Part shown: positions 6,101 through 12,460 of the stretch, one piece after another
Layout: each line of letters begins with the position of its first letter
Position numbering within the stretch: the first letter of the stretch is position 1
Source of the DNA: Campylobacterota bacterium
GTDB lineage: Bacteria > Campylobacterota > Campylobacteria > Campylobacterales > Sulfurospirillaceae
NCBI GenBank assembly: GCA_009930355.1
Contig: RZYK01000042.1
Coordinates: 1 to 12,460 of the forward strand
Direction of reading: 5' to 3'
DNA: 12,460 bases
Made by a program: the position numbers and the translations under genes
Notes under the pieces: model-generated
Told to the model about the DNA's origin: nothing
Seen by the model: only the letters and a program-made list of their open reading frames with translations
Database searches by the model: none

Positions 6101-8215
6101 ATGAACCCACTTATTCCCATTTTAGTTCAAAAAACAGGCATTGCCAAAGAGTATATTGTTAATATTTTAAAGCTTTTAGAAGAAGGCTCGACGATTCCTT
6201 TTATCGCGCGGTATCGCAAGGAAATGACGGGTGGGGCGAGTGATGAGCAGCTTCGTGAGTTTGAAACCATTTACGCTTACGCCAAAAAACTGCATGAGCG
6301 TAAAGAAGAGGTTTTGCGCCTTATTGAAGAAAAATCGACCCTGACCCCCGAGATAAAAAGTGCGGTTGAAAAAGCACAAACGCTGCAAGCCATCGAAGAT
6401 ATTTACCGACCTTTTAAAGAGAAGAAAAACAGTCGTGCGGCTGTGGCGATAGCAGCAGGGCTCACCCCTTTGGCAGATATATTGGAGCGCTCAGAGCTTG
6501 AGGTGGAAGCATTTGAGAAAAAGGCGCAGAGTTTTGTAAAAGAGCCAGTCAAAAGTGTGCAAGAAGCCATCAAAGGTGCGCAAGACATCCTTGCGGAGCG
6601 TTATGCTGATGATGCTAAAGAGCGAGAGTATTGGCGAGGACAACTGCATGATTTTTCTTCCTTTGAGATAAAAGCTTCCAAAACCTTACAGCCTGAGGGT
6701 CTCTATGCCAAGCTTGCAGGTAAGAGCGAACGCATCGCTTCCATTCCCTCACATCGCTACCTTGCTATGATGCGTGGCGTTGCGGAAAAAGAGTTACATG
6801 TAAAGATAAGCTACGAGATGGAGCGAGTAGAAAGTGCTGTTAATCGTTACCGTATTCCTCGTAACGCTAAGAGTTCTAAAACGTATCTTTTAGAAGCGTA
6901 TGTGGATGGATTTAAACGTCTTTTGTTTCCCTCTATTGAGCGAGAAATTCACGCTCTGATTAAAGAAAAAGCTGACACACAGGCGATTGCGACCTTTGGG
7001 AAAAACCTCTCTCAACTCTTAAATACGCCACCTGTGACCAAGCGGGTGATTTTGGGTGTTGATCCAGCGTATCGCACGGGGTGTAAACTCGCCGTCGTAG
7101 ATGAACACGGTACGTACGTGACCCATGCCGTCATTTACCCAACACCGCCTCAAAGTGACTATGAGGCTTCGGCTAAAGTTATCAAAGAGTTTGCGCAAAA
7201 GTATCATATCAGCGCTGTGGCGATTGGCAATGGAACGGGTTCTCGGGAAAGCCAAGAGTTTTTCGCACGTCTTAACCGTGACATGGGTTTAAACCTTGCC
7301 TACACGGTGGTCTCCGAAGCGGGCGCTTCTATCTATTCGGCTTCTAAAATTGCCTCAGAGGAGTACCCAAATCTTGATGTGACGATTCGTGGGGCTATCT
7401 CCATCGCACAACGTCTGCGTGACCCGATGGCAGCGCTTGTGAAGATTGACCCCAAATCTTTGGGCATCGGTCAGTACCAACACGATGTCGACCAAAAACA
7501 ACTCGAGAAAAAACTGCACGAAGTCACAGAAGATTTGGTGAATCGCATCGGCGTTGATCCCAACAGCGCTTCTCTTTCACTGCTCTCTTATGTAGCGGGT
7601 GTGGGAGCCAAAATCGCTAAGGCGATTGTTGAGTATCGTGAGAGCAAAGGGGCATTTAAAAGCAAGTCGGAGCTAATAAGCGTAAAAGGGTTGGGAGCAA
7701 AAGCGTACGAGCAATGTGCGGGATTTTTCCGTATTCGTGAGGGTAAAAGTGTGTTGGATAACACGGGTGTGCATCCTGAGAGTTACGCTATAGCACAAAA
7801 ACTTTTAGCACGTTCTGATTTGGCAACTTTGAGTAAAGAGCAGATTACCGCTTTAGCCAAAGAGCAAGATATCGGTGAGGCAACGCTGTGCGACATCATC
7901 GCTGAGCTGTTAAAACCAGGGTTTGACCCTAGAGAAGAGTTACCTCCTATTGCGTTTCGCTCAGACCTCACAGATATTAGTGAGCTTAGTGAGGGCTCTT
8001 ACGTCTCAGGTGTGGTGCGAAACATCGCAGATTTTGGGGCGTTTGTGGATATTGGGCTTAAAAATGACGGACTCATTCACATCTCCCAAATGAGTGAGAA
8101 ACGCATCGCACATCCTTTGGAAGTGCTTAGCATCAACCAGCAATTAAGCCGTATTCGAGTCTTAGAAGTGGACAAAGAAAAAGGCAAAGTGAGTTTGAGC
8201 CTCAAAGAGATTTAG
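6101..8215 (+). CDS. tex: Tex family transcription accessory / S1 RNA-binding protein
   Basis: A 704-aa cytoplasmic nucleic-acid-binding protein. Tex proteins bind RNA/DNA and are linked to transcription and RNA processing in several bacteria; the precise role is unsettled. Domain order is visible: a helical N-terminal Tex region opening with PFIARYRKEMTGGASDEQLR (residues about 33-52), a YqgF/RNase H-like domain starting near residue 315 with ILGVDPAYRTGCKLAVVDEHG, a helix-hairpin-helix segment (about 488-545, SLLSYVAGVGAKIAKAIVEY then a SVKGLGAKAYEQ second hairpin), and a C-terminal S1 domain (about 632-704, GVVRNIADFGAFVDIGLKND). It is somewhat shorter than the E. coli protein (about 770 aa) but has no missing domain. 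ATG at 6101 with AGAGAG about 5 nt upstream. One TTACATGTAA copy lies in frame inside it (6794-6803). Confidence 0.95.
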   Translation: MNPLIPILVQKTGIAKEYIVNILKLLEEGSTIPFIARYRKEMTGGASDEQLREFETIYAYAKKLHERKEEVLRLIEEKSTLTPEIKSAVEKAQTLQAIEDIYRPFKEKKNSRAAVAIAAGLTPLADILERSELEVEAFEKKAQSFVKEPVKSVQEAIKGAQDILAERYADDAKEREYWRGQLHDFSSFEIKASKTLQPEGLYAKLAGKSERIASIPSHRYLAMMRGVAEKELHVKISYEMERVESAVNRYRIPRNAKSSKTYLLEAYVDGFKRLLFPSIEREIHALIKEKADTQAIATFGKNLSQLLNTPPVTKRVILGVDPAYRTGCKLAVVDEHGTYVTHAVIYPTPPQSDYEASAKVIKEFAQKYHISAVAIGNGTGSRESQEFFARLNRDMGLNLAYTVVSEAGASIYSASKIASEEYPNLDVTIRGAISIAQRLRDPMAALVKIDPKSLGIGQYQHDVDQKQLEKKLHEVTEDLVNRIGVDPNSASLSLLSYVAGVGAKIAKAIVEYRESKGAFKSKSELISVKGLGAKAYEQCAGFFRIREGKSVLDNTGVHPESYAIAQKLLARSDLATLSKEQITALAKEQDIGEATLCDIIAELLKPGFDPREELPPIAFRSDLTDISELSEGSYVSGVVRNIADFGAFVDIGLKNDGLIHISQMSEKRIAHPLEVLSINQQLSRIRVLEVDKEKGKVSLSLKEI
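6794..6803. repeat. TTACATGTAA palindrome inside tex
   Basis: The only one of nine copies found within a coding sequence; it is read in frame as part of Glu-Leu-His-Val-Lys. It may be chance or tolerated spread of the motif. Confidence 0.7.
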
Positions 8216-8218
8216 GCT

Positions 8219-8228
8219 TTACATGTAA
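8219..8228. repeat. TTACATGTAA palindrome between tex and the small membrane protein gene
   Basis: Exact copy (12-bp symmetry 8218-8229), 3 bp after the tex stop and 19 bp before the next ATG, in a 32-bp gap. Confidence 0.8.
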
Positions 8229-8247
8229 AAGATAAAGAAGGGTTATA

Positions 8248-8547
8248 ATGAAAGAAAAATTCAAAAAAATTGCAGACCATGCGTTTACAAAAAAGGTGCT
8301 TTTTGATCTAAAACCACAAAAATCACTTTGGGGGATTTTAGGCGTTATCCTCTTTTTTATTGCCCCTGAAATTTTGGCGTATTTTTATGCGAATGAGATT
8401 GTAGCATATGCCAAAGAGAGCTTAAGCCTCCAACCTTCAACGATTGAAGCATACAACTACAAAATTTTGATTAAACTTTTTGAAGATGGAATGAGCTGGA
8501 TTAATCTTAGCATTGGAGTCGCATTACTCATTTGGTTATTTTTTTAA
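8248..8547 (+). CDS. Small conserved-type membrane protein of unknown function
   Basis: A 99-aa protein that I do not recognise. It has a basic N-terminus (residues 1-25: many Lys, with FDLKPQKSLW), a first transmembrane helix at about 26-46 (ILGVILFFIAPEILAYFY), a polar middle likely outside the membrane (about 47-80), and a second helix at about 83-99 that runs to the C-terminal Phe-Phe. By the positive-inside rule the N-terminus would be cytoplasmic. ATG at 8248 with GAAGGG about 5 nt upstream. It lies 32 bp after tex on the same strand and may be cotranscribed; it is convergent with oorC. Confidence 0.75.
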   Translation: MKEKFKKIADHAFTKKVLFDLKPQKSLWGILGVILFFIAPEILAYFYANEIVAYAKESLSLQPSTIEAYNYKILIKLFEDGMSWINLSIGVALLIWLFF

Positions 8548-8549
8548 GC

Positions 8550-8584
8550 TTTACATGTAAAGAAAAAACTTCTTTACATGTAAA
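8550..8584. repeat. Inverted pair of TTACATGTAA between convergent genes (hairpin)
   Basis: Copies at 8551-8560 and 8574-8583 lie in perfect 15-bp inverted arms (8550-8564 and 8570-8584) with a 5-nt AAAAC loop. The structure fills the 43-bp gap between the convergent membrane protein gene and oorC, where a bidirectional terminator would be expected. Neither side shows a clean U-tract after the stem (the plus side continues ATTATTTT, the minus side AAGCTT). Termination is therefore plausible but not canonical. Confidence 0.75.
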
Positions 8585-8590
8585 ATTATT

Positions 8591-9148
8591 TTAAAGCTTT
8601 TTAAGTGCCTCTTTGGCGTATTTAACACCCAATTCATAGGCTTTATTATTAGCAGCATGGACTTTTTCTGGGACTTTTGAAAGCATCACTTCACGTACCA
8701 ACTCATGAGGAAGGACTTGCGTCATCTCAACGGTAATGGAAAGGGCTACCACCGATTGGGTAATGACATTACCCACCTCTTCTTTAGCAATGGTAATGAG
8801 TGGAATCTCGATAATTTTCCATTGTTTGCGGTCTTCTTCACTAGGCTTCACTAAATTGGGCTCAACAACAATAATACCACCCTCTTTAACACCGCTTTTA
8901 AATTGATTAAAACTCACCTGAGCGGTGGCAATCATAAACTCAATTTCACCCTCATTGGCGTAAGGAAATAAAATCTCACTCTCATCAAGCAAAATATCAA
9001 CCTTCGTAGGACCTCCCCTTACTTGAGAGGTATAGGTGGAAGCTTTCACCCCATAACCGCCTTGCTTGATTTTTGCTACCGCTAAAATCTCTCCCGCTAA
9101 GATAACCCCTTGACCGCCTACACCCACAAAACGTAATTGTCTTCTCAT
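8591..9148 (-). CDS. oorC: 2-oxoglutarate:ferredoxin oxidoreductase, gamma subunit
   Basis: A 185-aa catalytic-complex subunit of the OFOR gamma class. Landmarks are the N-terminal GVGGQGVILAGEIL (9-22), the nucleotide/CoA-associated glycine loop of the family, and YTSQVRGGPTKVDIL (39-53), the conserved RGG segment. The complex converts 2-oxoglutarate, CoA and oxidised ferredoxin (or another low-potential carrier) to succinyl-CoA, CO2 and reduced carrier, or the reverse. The ATG at 9148 is preferred over the TTG one codon upstream: AAGGAG lies 6 nt before this ATG but only 3 nt before the TTG. It is the last gene of the sucD-oorDABC operon, 10 bp after oorB. Confidence 0.92.
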   Translation of the reverse strand: MRRQLRFVGVGGQGVILAGEILAVAKIKQGGYGVKASTYTSQVRGGPTKVDILLDESEILFPYANEGEIEFMIATAQVSFNQFKSGVKEGGIIVVEPNLVKPSEEDRKQWKIIEIPLITIAKEEVGNVITQSVVALSITVEMTQVLPHELVREVMLSKVPEKVHAANNKAYELGVKYAKEALKKL

Positions 9149-9158
9149 CAAGGGCTCC

Positions 9159-9992
9159 TTAAAGCGTTACAGTCGTTTTATGTTGCGCAGCATAAATCAC
9201 TTTATCGTACGCTTCACAATACTCTAGCTTGCCCTCTTCCTGTTTTAAAATGCCTGTTGGAAATTTACCCACACGCTCTTCATCACTTAAAAGGTCAAAC
9301 TTATTTTTACCCACAATGCGACTCTCTATCCATTTAAGATTTTGCACCGCTTCGCCCATTTTATTTTTACGTCCCAAATTGATATGACAGTTGGAGAAAA
9401 TATCAAAAAAGGAGTAACCTTTATGAGAAAATCCTGCTACCAAAAGCTTCTCTAATTTTTGAGGGTCTATCACCGATTCACGACCTACAAAGGTAGCCCC
9501 AGCAGCATCGGCTAATTTAGCCGCATCAAACGTTGGATCAATATTGCCATAGTGCGCAGTCGATGTCCACATGCCTTGGGGTGTTGTGGGGCTGGTTTGA
9601 GAGTTGGTTAATCCATAAATAAAATTATTAATCAGAATATGATTTAAATCAATATTTCTACGACAACCATGAATGGTGTGATTACCACCAATGGCTAAAC
9701 CATCGCCATCCCCTGTCACGACGATCACATGCTTATCAGGATTGGCAAGTTTAATGCCTGTTGCATACGCAATAGCACGACCGTGTGTCGTATGCACGGT
9801 ATTACAATCGATGTACGAACTAAAACGCCCACTACATCCAATGCCTGAAACCACACACACATCATCCATATCCCATCCCATTTTATCAATCGCACGAATC
9901 ACCGCTTTTAAAATGACGCCATCGCCACATCCCCAACACCACAAGGTCGGCATTTTATCTACACGTAAATAAGTATCGTAATTAAATGCCAT
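9159..9992 (-). CDS. oorB: 2-oxoglutarate:ferredoxin oxidoreductase, beta subunit (TPP and Fe-S binding)
   Basis: A 277-aa subunit carrying thiamine diphosphate and a [4Fe-4S] cluster. The TPP/Mg motif starts at GDGDGLAIGG (94-103) and continues to NNFIYGLTN (122-130). Cluster ligands are predicted as C19 and C22 (in WCWGCGDG), C53 (IGCSG) and C202 (FSNCH); the 3- and 31-residue spacings equal those known in archaeal OFOR beta subunits. The IYGLTNSQTSPTTPQG stretch is typical of 2-oxoglutarate-type enzymes. The ATG overlaps the oorA stop by one base (TAATG), with GGAG in the oorA end as ribosome-binding site, so translation is coupled. Confidence 0.95.
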   Translation of the reverse strand: MAFNYDTYLRVDKMPTLWCWGCGDGVILKAVIRAIDKMGWDMDDVCVVSGIGCSGRFSSYIDCNTVHTTHGRAIAYATGIKLANPDKHVIVVTGDGDGLAIGGNHTIHGCRRNIDLNHILINNFIYGLTNSQTSPTTPQGMWTSTAHYGNIDPTFDAAKLADAAGATFVGRESVIDPQKLEKLLVAGFSHKGYSFFDIFSNCHINLGRKNKMGEAVQNLKWIESRIVGKNKFDLLSDEERVGKFPTGILKQEEGKLEYCEAYDKVIYAAQHKTTVTL

Positions 9993-11125
9993 TACATCAT
10001 CTCCTTTACTTTAGCCACCATCTCAAGCGGTGCAATAGGACGACCATTGGCCTTATGCAACGTAGCAAAATCATCTCGTTTCATTACCCGTTGAATCTCT
10101 TCTAAATATTGCCCCATGTTAAGCTCTGTGACCATAATTTTTGAGAAACGTTTGCCAATTTCTTGTAATTTTGCCACAGGACTTGGCCAAAGCGTAATTG
10201 GTCTAAAAAGTCCTGCTTTAATCCCTTCATTACGAAGCTTCATCACAGCCTCTTTTGCTCCACGACTAATGCTTCCATAGGCAATGATACACACCTCTGC
10301 ATCCTCAAGCATAAACTCTTCATACTGAACCAAATCCTCACGCTTCGTTTGGATTTTATTCATCAAACGCTCTATGTTATACTCGCAGATTTTGCCATCT
10401 TCGGTTGGAAAACCATTGTCTCCATGATGCAATCCCGTGACATGGTAATGATAGCCTTTAAAGAAAGGATTAAGCACTGCAGGCTCACAGGGTGCTGCCG
10501 CATACGGTTTATACGCCTTGGGATCACCACTAAATTCAGCACGATTTTTGACACTCTTTTGAACCACATCCAAATCAGGTAAAATCGCTTTTCCATGCAT
10601 ATGTCCTAATGTTTCATCTAAAAGAACAAAAACGGGTGTCATATAGGTTTCTGCGATATTAAACGCACGAATGGTCTCAGTGTACGCTTCTTCCAAACTT
10701 CCTGGGCAGAGTGCGATGGAGGCAAAATCACCGTGTGTTGGGTACTTTGCTTGACCAATGTCCGCTTGAGAAACACGGGTGGGAAGGCCAGTTGAAGGGC
10801 CTCCTCGCATGACATTGACAATCACTAAAGGAATCTCAGCAATAAAGCTATACCCAATCTGCTCCGCTTTAAGCGAGATACCAGGTCCTGAAGAAGCCGT
10901 CATCGCTTTGGTGCCACTCATAGATGCACCTAATGCCACACAAATCCCTGCGATTTCATCTTCCATCTGAATAAATTTTCCGCCGAATTTTGGCAATAAC
11001 ACGCTTAAATCTTCTGCGATTTCACTCGAAGGCGTAATCGGATACCCACCAAAAAATTTACAGCCACACTCAACGGCTGCCTTTGCCACCAGTGCATTAC
11101 CGCTTGATATTACTTCTCTTGCCAT
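9992..11125 (-). CDS. oorA: 2-oxoglutarate:ferredoxin oxidoreductase, alpha subunit
   Basis: A 377-aa pyrimidine-binding subunit of the OFOR complex. The substrate-loop motif GGYPITPSSEIAEDL (26-40), the MEDEIAG segment (54-60) that supplies the TPP-activating glutamate, ASSGPGISLK (77-86) and RGGPSTGLPTRVSQ (107-120) are all present. The C-terminal third holds the domain II fold (CIIAYGSISRGAKEAV). Length matches two-domain alpha subunits, where gamma is encoded separately. The ATG at 11125 follows AAGGAAG that overlaps the oorD stop codon. With OorB it forms the active site. Confidence 0.95.
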   Translation of the reverse strand: MAREVISSGNALVAKAAVECGCKFFGGYPITPSSEIAEDLSVLLPKFGGKFIQMEDEIAGICVALGASMSGTKAMTASSGPGISLKAEQIGYSFIAEIPLVIVNVMRGGPSTGLPTRVSQADIGQAKYPTHGDFASIALCPGSLEEAYTETIRAFNIAETYMTPVFVLLDETLGHMHGKAILPDLDVVQKSVKNRAEFSGDPKAYKPYAAAPCEPAVLNPFFKGYHYHVTGLHHGDNGFPTEDGKICEYNIERLMNKIQTKREDLVQYEEFMLEDAEVCIIAYGSISRGAKEAVMKLRNEGIKAGLFRPITLWPSPVAKLQEIGKRFSKIMVTELNMGQYLEEIQRVMKRDDFATLHKANGRPIAPLEMVAKVKEMM

Positions 11126-11134
11126 CTTGCTTCC

Positions 11135-11452
11135 TTATGCACCGAGTTTTCTAAAATGATTGTTTTTAATGGCTTCTGCACGCTCTTTAGAAGCTTCAGA
11201 GAGTTTTGAAAATTTAAACTCACTCTTATCGGCAACATAAATCGCAAAATCTGGACAGTGCAACTCACAATCCCGACACCCAATACAGGCTTCAGGTACG
11301 ACCACCTCTATCATGGAACCTTGCGTAGAGTTTGGCGCTTGAATCATCGCCAAAACTCCCGCAGGACACAAACTCACACAAATATCACACGCTTTACATC
11401 GTGAGGTATCAACCCATACAGGGGTATTTGCTGGAGCAGTGATTAAGCTCAT
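11135..11452 (-). CDS. oorD: 2-oxoglutarate:ferredoxin oxidoreductase, delta subunit (2x[4Fe-4S] ferredoxin)
   Basis: A 105-aa bacterial-type ferredoxin subunit. Two complete CxxCxxCxxxCP motifs bind two [4Fe-4S] clusters: C19/C22/C25/C29 and C56/C59/C62/C66. It passes electrons from the TPP site to the external carrier. The lysine- and glutamate-rich tail (74-105) has no recognised motif. The ATG at 11452 follows a strong AAAGGAGAG lying over the end of the HMA-protein gene, only 3 bp away. OorD standing first among the four oor genes is the arrangement known from Campylobacter. Confidence 0.95.
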   Translation of the reverse strand: MSLITAPANTPVWVDTSRCKACDICVSLCPAGVLAMIQAPNSTQGSMIEVVVPEACIGCRDCELHCPDFAIYVADKSEFKFSKLSEASKERAEAIKNNHFRKLGA

Positions 11453-11455
11453 AGC

Positions 11456-11749
11456 TTACTCTCCTTTATCCTGACTCATCTTGCCAATCGCACATGAGAC
11501 AAAACTTTTTCCTTTTAAAAGCGCACCCTCTAAACTTCCTAAATCTTCATGAATGGAAGGGTATCCCAATGATTTTAAAGTCTCTAGTAAATAGCGTTCA
11601 TCTTCCTCTGAATGTATTGTTGCACTGACGACTCGAGGGTCACTCTCTAAACTCACTTCTATGTCAGGAAAACGCTCTTTAAGCTTTGATTTCACGGTAC
11701 CTGCACATCCACCACATTTAATGTTTAACACTTCATAGCTCTTTTTCAT
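11456..11749 (-). CDS. Heavy-metal-associated (HMA) domain protein inside the sucD-oor operon
   Basis: A 97-aa cytoplasmic protein. Residues 4-66 form an HMA-like ferredoxin-fold domain with NIKCGGCAGTVKSKL (9-23); C12 and C15 in CGGC would bind Cu(I), Zn or a similar soft metal, as in copper chaperones and P-type ATPase domains. The tail (about 67-97: GSLEGALLKGKSFVSCAIGK) is not part of a normal HMA domain and carries a further Cys (C86). Its ATG overlaps the sucD stop (ATGA, 11746-11749), without a good Shine-Dalgarno, so its translation depends on sucD. It ends 3 bp before oorD. A role in metal or Fe-S supply to the oxidoreductase is suggested only by position. It might instead be an unrelated metallochaperone carried in the operon. 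Confidence 0.85.
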   Translation of the reverse strand: MKKSYEVLNIKCGGCAGTVKSKLKERFPDIEVSLESDPRVVSATIHSEEDERYLLETLKSLGYPSIHEDLGSLEGALLKGKSFVSCAIGKMSQDKGE

Positions 11750-12460
11750 TTATTAAGTACCTCTGCTACTTTTTTTCCAATTTGGGCTGGAGATTTAACC
11801 ACATGCACTCCAACCAAAGCCAATGCCGACATCTTCTCCTGTGCCGTACACGAACTGCCACTGACAATAGCACCTGCGTGCCCCATACGTTTTCCCTTCG
11901 GTGCACTTTGTCCTGCAATAAATGCCACAATGGGTTTTGAAATATGCTCCTTAATAAATTGTGCCGCTTGGATTTCAAGGTCTCCCCCAATCTCTCCAAT
12001 CATCACAATCGCCTCAGTCTGGCTATCCTCTTCAAACATTGCCAATAATTCTTTATACGAAAGTCCAATAATCGGATCTCCGCCAATGCCAATCGCTGTT
12101 GAGATACCAAAGCCCTCTTTGCAAACTTGATTAGCTCCCTCATAGGTTAACGTTCCTGATTTGCTAATCAGTCCAATAGAGCCTTTTTTAAAAATAGCAC
12201 CGGGCATAATGCCTATTTTGCACTCCTCTGCGGTAATAATCCCAGGGCAATTAGGACCAATAGTTTTCATCCCTTTTTTCGTCGCATACGCTTTGGAGCG
12301 TTGCATATCACGAACAGGAGCACCCTCAGTGATAATAACGGCCAGTTCAATTCCCGCATCGGCTGCTTCTAAAATCGCATCGGCAACAAAAGCAGGTGGA
12401 ACAAATACCATGCTCACCGTTGCGCCTGTGCTAGCAATCGCCTCTTTCATGGTATTAAAA
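11746..12460 (-). CDS. sucD: Succinyl-CoA synthetase (ADP-forming) alpha subunit, 5' end outside the window
   Basis: The C-terminal roughly 237 residues of SucD. The frame continues past the internal Met at 12450 to the window edge (Phe-Asn-Thr before that Met), and about 50 N-terminal residues including the CoA-binding start are missing. Visible are TEGAPVRDM (41-49 counted from that Met), IGPNCPGII (64-72), the ligase segment SKSGTLTYE (96-104), and GHAGAIVSG (190-198), whose His191 is the phosphohistidine carrier. It makes ATP from succinyl-CoA or, in reverse, activates succinate. It shares its metabolite directly with the Oor complex encoded downstream. sucC presumably lies just beyond the window. 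Confidence 0.95.
   Translation of the reverse strand, partial: FNTMKEAIASTGATVSMVFVPPAFVADAILEAADAGIELAVIITEGAPVRDMQRSKAYATKKGMKTIGPNCPGIITAEECKIGIMPGAIFKKGSIGLISKSGTLTYEGANQVCKEGFGISTAIGIGGDPIIGLSYKELLAMFEEDSQTEAIVMIGEIGGDLEIQAAQFIKEHISKPIVAFIAGQSAPKGKRMGHAGAIVSGSSCTAQEKMSALALVGVHVVKSPAQIGKKVAEVLNK

Noticed and set aside
1..8584. CRISPR or direct-repeat array interpretation of the repeated palindrome
   Set aside because: The unit is only 10-12 bp, spacing is irregular from 12 to over 2,000 bp, there are no uniform spacers, and no cas genes are present.
9149..9151. TTG one codon upstream as the oorC start
   Set aside because: AAGGAG is only 3 nt from this TTG but 6 nt from the following ATG, which is the better initiator.

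Overview
The window looks like a chromosomal segment of a Campylobacterota (epsilonproteobacterial) organism, most likely Sulfurospirillum or a close relative. The genus is an inference. It rests on the low-GC sequence, the sucD-oorDABC gene order known from Campylobacter and relatives, and an MdaB and a Tex that look epsilonproteobacterial. No rRNA, tRNA, CRISPR array, transposase or phage gene was seen.

Left part (1-4517, minus strand): a glutamate/aspartate:cation symporter (43-1275), a 12-TM-class Na+/H+ antiporter family protein (1494-2816), an exported GH3 beta-N-acetylhexosaminidase of the NagZ type (3004-4089, TTG start), and an HxlR-family regulator (4140-4517, GTG start).

Middle (4518-8547, plus strand): an MdaB-type quinone reductase and an NfsA-type nitroreductase form a tight two-gene operon, divergent from hxlR. 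A near-perfect dyad operator lies exactly midway between the two predicted -10 boxes. A terminator follows, then tex (transcription accessory/S1 protein) and a small two-helix membrane protein.

Right part (8591-12460, minus strand): one compact operon reading sucD (5' end outside the window), a small heavy-metal-associated (HMA) domain protein, oorD, oorA, oorB and oorC. Genes overlap or lie less than about 10 bp apart. It encodes succinyl-CoA synthetase alpha and 2-oxoglutarate:ferredoxin oxidoreductase, the adjacent 2-oxoglutarate/succinyl-CoA/succinate steps of the oxidative or reductive TCA cycle. The HMA protein is the odd member.

Across the window the self-complementary 10-mer TTACATGTAA occurs nine times, eight of them in short intergenic gaps. 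Two gaps hold inverted pairs that form 14-15 bp stems. By base composition about 0.03 copies would be expected. This dispersed palindrome, absent from the sucD-oor operon, is the most unexplained signal here. The second is the apparently YodB-like redox switch around 4518-4660.
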